A stretch of DNA of 64,000 nucleotides. It comes from Musa acuminata AAA Group. Lineage: Eukaryota; Streptophyta; Magnoliopsida; Zingiberales; Musaceae. The stretch is from contig NC_088327.1 of the NCBI RefSeq assembly GCF_036884655.1, positions 13,649,001 through 13,713,000 of the forward strand, read 5' to 3'. The notes below the pieces were generated by a model. The model saw only the letters and a program-made list of their open reading frames with translations. It had not been told where the DNA came from and did no database searches. Made by a program: the position numbers and the translations under genes. This document shows positions 33,380 to 45,800 of this stretch, in pieces; position 1 is the first letter of the stretch; each line of letters opens with the position of its first letter.

Positions 33380-34285
33380 ACACCCAAATAGAAATTACTC
33401 TTTTCGGCTTTCAAGAGGGTCATTCTCTCATTCGTTTTCCCTTGTTCAATGGGACGGATTATACATATTGGAAAACTCGAATGAGAGTTTTCTTGCTTTC
33501 CTTGGATTTAAATTTATGGAATATTATTAAAAATAGTTTTCGAAGGTCTTCTTTTCCAATGAACCATTGGAATGATTTGGAGAAGAAGACGTTTTCTCTA
33601 AATGTCAGAGCTATGAATGCTCTACTTTGTGCCTTAGACAAAAATGAATTCAATCGGGTTTCTTTGTGCGAAACGACTTTCGATATTTGGCACATTCTCG
33701 AAATCACACACGAAGGCACAAATAGAGTTTAAGTGTCTAAAGTCAATCTTTTATTACATGATTTTTAACTTTTTTGAATGAAGCCTAACGAAACCATTGT
33801 TGATATGTACACTCGTTTTACGGATGCCATTAATGGTTTAAAAGCTCTTGGCAAATGTTTTTCAAAATTTGAACTTGTCAACAAAGTTTTACGCTCACTT
33901 TCTAAAACTTGGGACTCTAAAGTAATGACCATACAAGAGGCTAAGGATTTGAACCGTTTTCCACTCGAAGAACTAATAGGGTCTTTAAAGACCTATGAAA
34001 TGAGTTTTATGACACATATTGAATATGATGAACTTGAGAACTACCTTCCAAAGAATAGAAAGGATTTAACACATCGAACAAAAGAAGACCACTCGAGCGA
34101 AAGCTCAAGTGATGATGAATTTGAACTTCTCACAATAAAACTTAAAAAGTACTTAAAGTAAGAACCAAAAAAATAAAAACAAATTAAAGAAGAAGAAAGC
34201 ACTTTGGGCGAAACGAGCTCCTCCAAAGACGAGGAGAAAATCAATAAAGGCGAGGTGGCAAACTACGCCTTAACGACTTTCAACG
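33380..34285 (+). pseudogene. Decayed Copia gag (UBN2 type)
   Basis: Reads FQEGHSLIRFPLFNGTDYTY, then WKTRMRVFLLSLDLNLWNII, KKTFSLNVRAMNALLCALDK, a stop where the family continues, then MKPNETIVDMYTRFTDAING, LRSLSKTWDSKVMTIQEAKD and a Ser/Glu-rich tail. These are the UBN2 gag blocks of plant Copia elements. At least four stops interrupt it. The zinc knuckle and everything downstream in pol are missing. Confidence 0.85.
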
Positions 34286-36094
34286 ATGAGGTAATCAAAA
34301 TGCCCTTAGTTTATTTCGAAATTACATGATATTTTTCATGAGTTATTTTTAATTTAATTTTTTTTTAAAAATACATGTTTAATAAATAAAAATACAAAAA
34401 ATTAGGAATCATGCTTATCTAGTAATTTTGAAAATAATCATGAAAATTATATGTGTTATGGTAAAGGAACAAAATGTTAGACTTAATTCATGCTAGATGT
34501 TTTAATAATAATGTGTATCTTAATGATTTTCGTATTATTGAAAACACTTTATGAAATCATTCTTAATAAATTTATCTTTTGAAATTATGCACGATGATTT
34601 GAAGTAATGATGATTTTTGAATGATTTATGCCTTATTGATCTCTGTCGTAATAAATCTTGCACTTTCGGTTTTAAACATGATATATGTTTTTATTTAGCA
34701 TAAATGAAAAAAAATCATATGAATTGAAACAACTAAAAAGAGGAAAATATTTTTCTTAAAAAATATTTTTCTCTATCTTATTGATTTTGATGAATCCATT
34801 TGTATCATTTTTACGAATCTCTTGGACTTTGATAATGATTTTGATGATTTAAATTTAAATAAATTTTTATCCAAATCATGATCTTGATTCTTTGATATTT
34901 ACAAATTAAGATTTATTATGAATCAAGATTTTTCATTAATCGTTCTCCTACGATTTTTCTTGGTATCTTATTTAAGGAAGAGATTAACTATATAAATCAT
35001 GTCTTTTGGTATTTAAGTGGTCTTATCTTATGATTTCATTGTATTTATGGCACAAATGCCTTGAAATGATTGAAATATTTTACACTATTATACTCTTCCC
35101 TTATTCTTTCTTATTTATAATGATAAAAGGGAGAAAAGTTATGATCATGGTAGGATGTAATTTGACAAATTAATACCATCATGATGTGAACTATTTATGA
35201 TTTGGAATGATGCATGCAATACTTATGCTTTTTATTATAATGATGTATGTGATGTATTGCATATGATGATTGAAATTTTTTTGATTTGAATTCAAGGTTT
35301 TTCTCAATTATGATATTTTGAAATAAGAATGAATTCTTTACCTTTGTCATGATTTGAAAATTGTTGTAAAGGGAAAATAATTACAACATTGTATTCTTCT
35401 CTTCTTTTTGAAAATGATAAAGGGGGAGAAAAATTGCTAGCTCAAGATGCAAAATTTGAAAACTTACACATTGCAAAAGAAACAAACTTGCTAGCTTGCT
35501 CATCTCAAAAGAGAAGCAAGAAGTGCTATCTTGCAAATCTCAAGACGCATAAATGAAAACATGCAAATTTTGTAATTTTGTGCATCTTTAAAATTTATGA
35601 TGATTTGGTGATTATGCATGTTCTAAAATATTGTAAGATTCACTAGCTTGCATGATATAGAACTTGCTATCTTGAACATCACCAAGAAATACTATCTTGC
35701 CTATTTCAAGAAGCAAATAATGTTAACTTGCACATATAGCAAAATTTACAAACTTCTATATTTCAAGAAGCAAGAGTTGCTTTCTTGAACATCTTAAAAT
35801 TGTTAGCTTACATGTTTTAAAATATTATAAAATTATTGCTAGCTTGCATGATGATAAAACTGTAGATTATGTTTATTATGCAATAATTTGAACTTGTATG
35901 TCAAAATATTTGAAAGTTGCACTTCTCCTTTTTATTGATAACAAAGGGGGAGAAGTATGATGTTATGCATAAGTTTATGATAACATGTTGTTTGGATTTT
36001 TGAATCCAAGAGTGCTATCAATATGGCATATTGATAGGGGGAGTTAAGGTTAACTCCATCATCAATTGGTTGTCATCATCAAAAAGGGGGAGAT
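34286..36094 (+). other. AT-rich spacer with repeated polypurine tracts
   Basis: No coding potential is recognised. It contains recurrent short words (GCTAGCTTGC, TATCTTGC) and polypurine tracts AAAGGGGGAGA-like near 35127, 35418, 35943, 36037 and 36083. The last one, AAAAAGGGGGAGAT, directly abuts the 3' LTR and is the functional PPT position. Confidence 0.65.
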
Positions 36095-37608
36095 TGTTGA
36101 ATCTCGTATTTTGATGATGAAATCAATTGATAGTGTTTATGATTTGATCTACGTTTTGAGTGATGTAGGATGCTTCGATCAGGATGAGATAATTAAAGCA
36201 GGAAGAATCATGTTGGGTTGGAGGAAAACATGTCAGAAGATTAGACGTCGGGCCGAAGGATCGGTCGATGTAACGACAGAAGGCTTCGGGCCATGGATTC
36301 GGACATCAGGCCAAGAAGAGCGGATATTGCACCAAGGATATCGGAGTTACGGAGTCAACTAGCCGATTGGGCAATAGGCCGCAAGAGAGGACGATGCATC
36401 GAAGAATCGGACGAAACGTCGATGGACCAATGACATGCCGGACAACATGATTCAAGCTTAGTAATAATTGTCTAGATCAAAGTATGTTTTTACATATATA
36501 GGACTAACTACGATAGCAAGGCATAAAGCAAAATAAAGTCTCGGAGTCAAATATACGATTTCGTTGGGAGTTTGAGAGTTCGTCGGAAGTCCGGACGTTC
36601 ATCGGAAGTTCTGTAAGCACCAGCCGAGAAGTCTCAGAGCTTACTAGAGAAGCTCATCGGAACTCACCAAGAAGATTATTGTGAAGTCCAGGAGCTTGCC
36701 GGGAGTCCATTGGAACATTACCGAGAGATCGTTGAAAGTTCGTCGAAAGATCATCGGAAGCTCGCAGGAAGAAACTAGACTTACAGACTTATTTAGTTTA
36801 GTAAATGTCTTAGATTTTGTAATTAGCATGTAATTAGGATTGGAATTGGGCCAACCCAATTATGGGCCAATTGGGCCTATGTAAGGACTATGTTGGGCCC
36901 AATGAAAGGCCCAAACAGTGACCCAAGAAGTGGCACCATCATGGCACAGTCTTCGAGACTGTGTCAGGCGGTGGTATCGCTAGTATGGGCGGTGGTTCCG
37001 CCCCTAGCAGGGTGCCAAGCAGTGGTACCACTAGTCTGGGCAGTGGTACTACCTAGTGGCTCAGTGCCGAGCAGTGGTACCGCCCAGCACAGGCGGTGGT
37101 ACTGCATGAAACTAGGAAACCCGGGATGAGATATTTTTAGGCTCCAAGTTTGAATCAATTTGAGGCCTATAAATACTCCTCTCATCTATGGTTAACACAC
37201 ACAAGCATAAAGAGTTTAAAAGTAAAGAAATACTGTTGCAATCACTTGAGAAATCCCCTCCTCTAGTCTAAGTCTAGAATTCTATTTAGGAGGAGTGTGT
37301 GTGTGCTTGTAAAGGTTATCTCCTAAACCTGTGAAAAGGAGAAGGGTGTAAAAGGTAGTTGGTATTTACTTATTGAAGGAAGACCGATACTAGATGCTGG
37401 TGGCCTCAACAGAAGAGGAATTAGCAAAGTGGATGTAGGTCATGACGATCGAACCACTCTAAAATCTGGTTTGCATTTCGTCTTGAGCAATTTACTTTAC
37501 TGCAAACCATTTTACTTGCTTACTGCCTTCAATACATTTACGAACATGCTTTTAAGTTAAGCATTTCCGAGTTCAGCTTTTATCATATGAAAAGTTTTCG
37601 GAACCGAC
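36095..37608 (+). repeat. Sirevirus-like 3' LTR, truncated at its right end
   Basis: Starts TGTTGAATCTCG after the PPT and matches the split 5' LTR until CGGAACCGACG. The final roughly 65 bp (to the expected CTAACA) are replaced by an inverted LTR fragment. Confidence 0.8.
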
Positions 37609-38093
37609 GAACTCTTGAACTCTCAACAAAATCACATTCTTGACTCTGGGACTTCATTTTACTTTTCTTGCTATCGTAGTTAATCCTGTATATGTAAAAA
37701 CACACTTCGATCTAGACAATTAATACTAAGCATTAATCATGTTATCCGGCATGTCATTGGTCCCTCGACTTTTCATCCGATTTTTCGGCCTATCGTCCTC
37801 TCTTGCGGCCTATTGCCCAATCGGCTAGTTGACTATGCAACTCTGATATCCTTGGTGCAATATCCGTTCTTCTTGGCCCGATGTCCGAATCTATGGCTCG
37901 AAGCCTCCTGTCGATACGTTGATCGATCCTCCTGCCCGACGTCCAATCTTTTGACATGTTTTTCTTTGGCCCAATATGATTCTTCCTCCTTTAATTGTCT
38001 CATCCTGTTTGAAGCATCCTGCATCACTAAAAACACAGATTAAATTATAAATACTTATTAATTAGTTTCATCATCAAAATAAGAAATTCAACA
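37609..38093 (-). repeat. Inverted LTR fragment of the same Copia family
   Basis: Read on the minus strand it starts TGTTGAATTTCTTATTTTG at 38093 and follows the LTR through GATGCTTC, GCCGATTGGGCAATAGGCCG and GACATGCCGGATAACATGAT to GAGTTCGTCGG. It adjoins the plus-oriented LTR at a shared CCGACG, suggesting a microhomology-mediated junction or a second truncated element in opposite orientation. Confidence 0.8.
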
Positions 38094-38539
38094 ATAGGGT
38101 ATCATTAATAAAGCTCAATGTATTTTGATCAAGTTTATTTCATAAGAAAAAAAAGACTTAAACTAAGACTTATAGAAAAGTAGTCAACTTCATAATTACA
38201 TGTATATAACGATAGATATTGTGATGAGAATTTTATAATTTATAGCTATATCTTTATGAATGTATAGAATTTTTATTTAATATGTTGGCTTAGTTATATT
38301 TACTTTTGTTATGTTGATGATGTTTCTATCTTTAATTATACATAATCTTCTTATTAACTATGATAGTGATTTCAATGAGAGTGAGAACTAAGGGGATTGG
38401 ATAGAAAAATGATTGACGAATACAAAAATATAAATAGAGGTTGAGGAAACTGATCAACGATCTATGATTCATAAGGTAGATCTTACTTGAGTTATATATA
38501 TATTACACTAGCTTAGACTATCTATAACTATATTATTAA

Positions 38540-38965
38540 AAGATGAAGAAGAGGATAATAGTGATGGTGAAGATGTAATAGTTAGTGTCAAAATGGATGA
38601 CAAAAATAAAAATAAAATATAATACACTTACTTTGATATTGGAAGTGATAAGGATAATCATTATTTTAACTTGGAATATATTTTACTGAAGAGTTTCGTG
38701 CTACAATCAAGTAACATGTCACTTGTATGAGCAAACATCTCATATATGTAAAGAATGATAAGGATAAAATTAGGGTGGTATGCCAAGTTGGATATGATTG
38801 GATGATATATGCATTGAAAATGTAAGAACAAACAACTTTGCAAGTAAAAATTTTGAATACAGAATATTCATGTGGATGATCATTTGATAATCCTCTAGCT
38901 ATATAGTTAAGTGATTGGTCGATAAGTACAAGATTAGAATAAATCATAAGTGATTTGTTCTCAAA
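38540..38965 (+). pseudogene. Mutator-like transposase fossil (MuDR N-terminal domain)
   Basis: After an acidic stretch, one frame reads GIYFTEEFRATIK, HLIYVKNDKDKIRVVC, VGYDWMIYALKM and LQVKILNTEYSCG, the pattern of the MuDR DNA-binding domain (F-x-T-x2-F/FR-x-A-I, VC-x3-C-like, W-x-I-Y-A, H/Y-x-C). At least five stops interrupt it. The catalytic DDE domain is not visible downstream, so only the N-terminal part remains. Confidence 0.65.
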
Positions 38966-41451
38966 TATTTATTTTAGTTGACAATTGCTCATTTGCACTC
39001 AAAGTGCTAAATGGCATTTCTTACATTTTTATCTAAATCTTTTTGCATATAGATAAAATTTTGATTATGCATATGTTACAAGATTCGTAATGATCGGTAA
39101 GAGAGAAACCATCAATGACTACATTATCAAGAAATTTTACATATTTACTCATAGAACTATTATCAAATGGATCCGATTGCACAATCAATATTTTTTTATG
39201 TCATGTTCATTTGGCACCCAAAGATACATTTTCCATCAAGTATGTTGCTTATATCATGCAGGTAGCTGAACACAGATTCTTGACAATTGTGACTGTGGTG
39301 GCAACCTACCTACCAAAAATGATCACAGCTTGTAATTCTCAATTTGATCTAAAATTATGAAAAGAAAATTGACAGCATCTGATGTTGGAATGTTGGCTTT
39401 GAAGACTTGTATTTCAACCAAGTATGTACTTGGTGGAATAGTTAGGTGGGGATAGATAGCATTGGTAGAGAAACGACTGAATCAACTGCTGGGATACACT
39501 CCCTTGATGGATTATCACTAGTCTATTACTATAAATCATCTGACGAGAAGCTCTCATCATTCTCCTTCCTACCTTTGTGAATATGTGCAGGTGCTCAACA
39601 ATGGTTCAGAGATGGTCTCCAGCTTTCGCATGTGGTTAGGTGTATGAGAGGTGCCTAACTTTGATAGATATTTAAGCTCTCAAGCTGTAATTGAGCAAAA
39701 CTTGTACCATGTTGTAGCTTGTAGATTTTGGTGAATGTAACAGTGACTGTATGATGACCAATTTGATATTTTCTCAACCCTGCATTGAACTCTATGTAAT
39801 GATCAGAAATGAACAGTCTTCTGTCGGTTGAGTGACAGAAGGATGCTTATGATATTATGTTCATAGATCTGTACTTGCATTATTATGAAGTTTCGATGTC
39901 CTTTATGCAGTGAAAGCTCCAAAATTGTTAGGAATAACAAATAAAGATTTTTTGGACTATTATGTTTTATATGTGTATTTAATTTCAATTTTTGCTGTAG
40001 ATGTAGCTGAAGGTGCCATCTCTGAAGGTAGACAACTTCTAACACAAGTAGGAGATTGATAGGAAATTGTCACTGTGAGCCAAACTCCAATGAGGCATGG
40101 CAAAGTTCATGAACCAATAAGCATACAAGTTTTTGTCATCAATAAACAATTATTTCTCATGATGGCTTATAAAACATGACACTTCTACTTTCCCTCCAAA
40201 TCTCATGCCAATATATTTCAGTGATTTGCAGCAATGTTGAAGAACTTGTATATTATCTCCAAGGGTGAAATGATTGCATCTTATGTTTGTTACTAAAGAA
40301 AATGAGTACAAAAGTGCAAGACCCTCAATGGCTATTCTTAAGCAAACTATTTGGCATCAGTTTGCATGCTTGATCTTTTTGCATATAAATTATGTTGTGA
40401 AAGGACTCATAATTCATAATTAGTTTGATAATTGGCTGCAAGATGGATCAGTTTTTAAGAGCTATGAGATGTAAGTAATTGGACTAATTCTAAACCCAAA
40501 TTGAGATAAAGCTTTCTCTATCTTTAGCTACTTGAAATAGAGCATAAAGAAGACACTAAACAATTGGCATTCTCACAGTCATATGTATGTTATAAATTCT
40601 ACACTAAAGCCTTTGCAAGAAATATATATGCTCCTCTTTTTATTCCTCCAAACTCATAAACTTAGAAAGCTAAATTTTTTTTGTAAGAATTAAAATATAG
40701 AGAATATGCGTGAGTTAACATCCTTATGTTTTTTTTAGACAGACGAAGCTGACACTATTCAAATAATTTTCTAATCCATCAGTCATGTAAAAGTGGAAGG
40801 ATTCAGGAGGATAAAATCTAGTTGGTGAGTAATATAAATGTAGCAAATTATAAATCTGATCTCTTTCATTCTTAAATGAACTCGATCAGGCTGGTCCTCA
40901 GTGTCTGGTTGACAAAGATATGATTTAGGGATGAATTAAATCCCATAACCCAAACTTATTTAGGTCTTCAAGAAAGAGGGGTGACGGTGAGTCCCTAGCC
41001 ATTGCCCTTCACAGGATTAAGAGACAACCTCTTCCTCTTTGTTATCCTTGCACTCTGATTCGTTAAGACCCATCGGGGTGTTGATGTACGACGGATGAGT
41101 AGGTCCAACAACAAGTGTGGTGGCACCAGGATCTCCTTTCAAATGCTACCAATCTCTTGCACCACCACTGTTAGTCTACCGTCCACAGTACAACCAAAGT
41201 GGAGGAAATCAAAGGGGGAGAAAAGCGACATGAAATTTCTATAAAAACCTCCACGATATGAGTGAGAAGTTTATATGAAATTAATAATATAAAATATATA
41301 TAATAAAATTATTTTTTTATCTTTTTATTTATGCCCTTTTGCACATGATGATAACATGTACAATTTTTTTCTGCCGATAAAGTTAATAATATGAGAAAAA
41401 TTAAGTTTAAATATTGTACTTTGTAAAGCGTAAGGATTTCAATATTATTTT
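38966..41451. other. Intergenic region without recognised genes
   Basis: Low coding potential; ORFs of 80 aa at 39115 (+) and 39803 (-) match nothing I know. The section 39545-39790 resembles a plant 3' UTR in composition, but no coding exon can be assigned to it. Confidence 0.45.
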
Positions 41452-42275
41452 TTAAAATATAAGCATCGATATATTAATTGTGTGTGCGGAAGTCAGCTTA
41501 TGATTCAGATACAATCCCACCCCGACTGAAACCACAGCAGCCACGGCCAAAGCCAGCATGAGCCCCTTCCTGGTGTCGCGCAGTTCACGTTCCTGTCCGC
41601 CCATCTCAAGCTTCATCTTCCTCAGCCTTAATCCAACACCACGGCTAGCCGCCCGAGCTGCTGCTTTCTTCTCGCCATCCCCTGGTTTATCCTCCTTGAC
41701 CTGATCCTTCTCTTGTTTCCCAACCTTCTCAGTCTCCTCCTCCCCACCTTGTTTCCTGATGCTGCCGTCGTCTGGCCGAGAAAGTTTGGTGATGGACTTG
41801 GGGAAGACAAGATGAAGAAGTCCGTTCTCGAACTTGGCACTGATCTTGTCGAGGACGCAGTTCTCCGGCACTCGGAATTCCTTGCGGAAGCGGCTCCACC
41901 GGCCGTCCATCGTGGGACGCTGTCCGCTGACAACTACTCTCCCCTCGCTGTCGAGTTGTACGTCGAGTTCCTCCTTCACGAAGCCTATGCTTGAAAAATG
42001 GAAGCACATCAAACGTATCGGATGCATATGTAATAGAACGAAGAATTGTGTTACTTTGCATGATTTAGATCTCTACAAACATTCCTCAAAGAATCATACT
42101 GTTGTTTTCGTTACTACTAATCAAATCTAAAGAACTGATCAAATTGAAACACAGAAAGCATGCCTTCGAGAGAAACGACGATCGTATCCGCCTCTTCCTC
42201 TTGAATCAACCTGTGGGGAGGGACGAAATCATGGTAAGCACGCTGCCCAACACTGGGTTGCCGCCTCGTTCCCAT
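41452..42275 (-). CDS. RTM2-like small heat-shock (alpha-crystallin) protein with C-terminal membrane anchor
   Basis: Two exons, 42164-42275 and 41452-41984 on the minus strand, giving 214 aa. The alpha-crystallin domain starts in exon 1 (VPPHRLIQEEEADTIVVSLE) and continues FVKEELDVQLDSEGRVVVSG, GRWSRFRKEFRVPENC and FENGLLHLVFPKSI. A charged linker rich in Lys/Glu follows (residues 108-178), then a hydrophobic segment GLMLALAVAAVVSVGVGLYL (about 178-197) close to the C-terminus, so a tail-anchored topology is likely. This is the layout of RESTRICTED TEV MOVEMENT 2 and related plant proteins; a role in virus movement is known for Arabidopsis RTM2 only and is not implied here. The intron uses AAG/GCATGC as donor, that is GC-AG, because no GT fits the frame. 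An in-frame upstream Met (42332) could add 19 residues. Confidence 0.82.
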
Positions 42276-42875
42276 GTCAGACTCTGATCGGGTGCTTGCA
42301 ATGTGATGGGCACTAACGCATGAGCTTGACATAACATATAGACAGTTCCTTGTGTGCCCTTCACTCTTCTATTCCACTCTTGCTGAGGTTGGATAGATTG
42401 CTATGATTCTTGCATCATCGTAACCTTACAAAAGATGCCAATTGAAGGCTCTCAAGTAATGCAAGCTTCGCTGCGTTGGAGATTCATGCTTAACGTTGCA
42501 TGGAGCAATGCAGAAAGAGTAGTTCCTTGTTAATCCAGAGGTCAGAATCTTATAAATGAAAAGCAACCACAATATCTTTCAAAAGGGAAAACAATTGATG
42601 GATATGGAAGAAGTTTACTCGTAAACTTACTGTCTAAAGACATCACAGCAGCAGGCTAGAGATAATTCTGCTCCAACATCTATTTCACACAGGAAACTGT
42701 AAAAACAATACATAACATATTACACAGAGTACAGATAAACTTGCGACATAGTTATGAACTCGTGCACCGAGAGATGTCCAACTAGTGAGGTATGTAGAAG
42801 ATTAACCAGAAAATCTTGTGCATTGCTTGGTAGCATAGGGTTCCATCAACAACAGGCCTTTCAAGGAAGAGGGAA
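42276..42875. other. Spacer between the RTM2-like gene and the starch synthase 3' end
   Basis: About 600 bp. It must include the RTM2-like promoter and the starch synthase 3' UTR, which ends beyond the stop at 42876. No further ORF is supported. Confidence 0.5.
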
Positions 42876-45800
42876 TCACCATTGGTACTTGGCCGCAATA
42901 AGGACTTCTTCGTAGCGCTGAGCAGCATTATCCCAACTAAGGTCTTGTATCATCCCTCGTACCTGCAGTCTCTCCCAACTCTTCTTGTGGTTTCTGTATG
43001 TGTCTAAACAATGCTGCAGTGCCTGTATCATCCTATTTGCCTCTGCCCTTTCAAAGGTCCAACCCAAGCCTACATCATTGAGTGGATCAAACTGTTGCAC
43101 AGTGTCTCTTAGACCACCGACAGAATGCACCACAGGAACAGTTCCGTACATCATCGCATAAAGTTGGTTCAGTCCACAAGGCTCGAATCTTGATGGCATC
43201 AGTAGGATGTCAGCACCCGCTGTGATTCGATGAGCCATCTTCACAGAAAACCCAATCCATGCCCTGGCCTTGTCGCGATGTGCGCTTTCGATTCCCCGAA
43301 TCATATCTTCGAGGTCTCGCCTTCCTGTGCCCAGCATGACTATCTGTAGATCCTGACCGACAAGCCATGGCCTGGCCTCTGCTATGAGATCTACGCCTTT
43401 CTGATAGTCCAATCTCCCAATAAAGGCAATGATAGGAACATCACCCAGGACTGGCAGACCAAGCTCACGTTGCAAAGAAGCCTTGCATTGGGCCTTGCCC
43501 AATTGAAGAGTTTCCAAAGAGAAGTTGGTGTAACCATCAGAAGTTAGGTACACATCGGAATTAGGGTTCCAACTTTCTGTACTAATCCCATTAACAATAC
43601 CTCGAAATTTCCAGTCATTATCACTAATGATTTCATGCAGGCCCCAGCCACCTTCGGGTGTTTTTAGTTCCCAAGCATAACCATGGCTAACAGTAACCAC
43701 ACGGTCGGCAGTTTTTAAACCAGCTGCAAATATATTGAAATGTTCACCTCCAACAGGATCATAGAATTTGAAAAGGTCTAAGTAGTGATCTGGCAAATCC
43801 ACAAGGGAGAAGTCGTCAACTGGACCACGGCCCTGGAAGACAAACCAGCCTCAATTAATATACCTGATGATGCTGACAGATGTTGCTGCAACTCTCCATG
43901 GGAAATGCCGAAATTGTATCCTCATTTTCTGAATAAAAAGATGATTCTACATTGTACTGGAACAAGATAATGCTATACATCAACAATGTTAAGAGAAGTA
44001 TATAGCCAAACCCAAAAGGTCCATCAAGTGGCTAGTCATGCGAGAAACTTACATTTCATTTTGGGCACCCTTTGCTGAATCTTCTGGAGGATACTGTCAT
44101 ATTCAAATACCCCACTATATATATAGTTACCAATTCCAACTCTTCTTATGGCAAATAAATTAATGGCTGAGTGCTTTCATTTTTTAAATTTCCATGCATT
44201 TGCAGATCTTGTTTGGAAATACCAACTTAGGATCAAACTAGAGTGGTTAACATTCACCCTACAACTAGAGTCTTGGATTTCAATTTCAAAATTGGGCAAC
44301 AGACTGCAATTTTCAAGAAATGTATGTGTAGAATGTCCATCATGGAGTTGTATTTTGTTGGTCAGGGTTCATTAATGAGCAGAAAGATAAAACTATATTA
44401 GCAGGTAACTAAATAACTAAGGAGCTGACAAAATTTCCACCAACAGAAAAATCTGTAGGACATTAAAAAGAAAAGGGCAATGATCAGTATGCAAGATTAA
44501 ATACTAAAAAAAGTTAAAAAGACTATGAAATATTTTTGAGAAATATTAAAGAATGATGAGCAAATTTTTTGATGGCTTTTGATGAAACACTATAACATAG
44601 CACCAGCATTCTTTTGCTGGGTGGAAAATTAGTAGCACAATTTGTGCTTCTTATGGTGATTCAGTAGACATTGCCTTGTACCTAGTTGGAAAATCAAATA
44701 AAATGTAAATAGTATTTCAAATAATTATGGATTAATGCATATTACCATATATTGACTGAAATCTCTGATAACAATCCCATTGGCTGAGATAACTAGGAAC
44801 CAAATAATGCCTCTTTTTGGCTCAGATAATATCATAATGACCATTGAGAACAAATCCTTGCAAAACCTCTTATGATTCAGTGTCTTACACAATCTGAGAT
44901 CTTGATAGGACAAGAAACATGAGTCTATTTGCTTCTCTCATCCTATAGCACTTCAATCTAGTTGTGAGGATTGACAAGATCCACATACTGATAAATCTAC
45001 CTTAAAGAAATTTTCCAGCTCATTGATCCTGGCTGCAATTTAAATCTCCAGGAAAGGAAAAGGCTTATCTTGAATTTGTATAGTTGATCATGGATTAGAA
45101 GAATTGTTTCTACCTCCTATCTTGTATTGAAAGAAGAACAAAAAAATGCTACATTGACTATGGTAAAAAAGTAATATGGCCCGCCCTATATACATCCATG
45201 AAGTGACTGTGATACCTTCAGATAAACACAGTAGCATCAAATTTATTTCAGGCATCCTCAGCTGAATCTTCTGGTGATTATACTAGTAGAGTATGGTGTT
45301 GGTGGTGTTGTAAATATCACAGTGTACCGGTTATCTCATTATTATCATTTATCCTGAACAATGAGGACAAAGAAAGGATCAAGAGCGCACTGTTATTACC
45401 CTAGAACGTTTTCAACATTGAATTGTCTTAACCAAGATGAAAACCATGGGTTTAATTATTCCTCGTGTTGAACCGTATCAGCAATAAACTTCAACCAAGC
45501 CATTCATTTGCCTCATAAATATCTTTTCCTACACTTATTGGGTTACAACAATGGTTAATTTAGTTGGTCAACAATTTAGCCCAAGAGGTCTCTTATAACT
45601 TTTAAATATGAATTGACCATTCCCAATTATTAACAATACATGACATAGGAACAAAGGCATTTATGTGATAATGGAAACTAGAAACTGCTGTTACCTGGTA
45701 AGCTATGTTGTGTATCACCAACACACATCGGGCATACTTCATCAACCCCATATCACGATAATATGCCTTTAAATAAACAGGAAGCAGGGAAGTATGCCAA

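Larger units (their letters stand above)
25603..37608 (+). mobile_element. Outer Copia element (Sirevirus-like), gag only, host of nested insertions
   Basis: The 5' LTR is in two pieces (25603-25679 and 31879-33343) because a solo LTR inserted into it; the 3' LTR is 36095-37608. The internal region holds a tRNA-Met primer-binding site (33346), a decayed Copia gag, and about 1.8 kb of AT-rich spacer with repeated polypurine tracts, a hallmark I associate with Sireviruses. Protease, integrase and RT are absent, so it is non-autonomous. The 3' LTR is cut short at 37608, so no target-site duplication can be tested. Confidence 0.75.
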
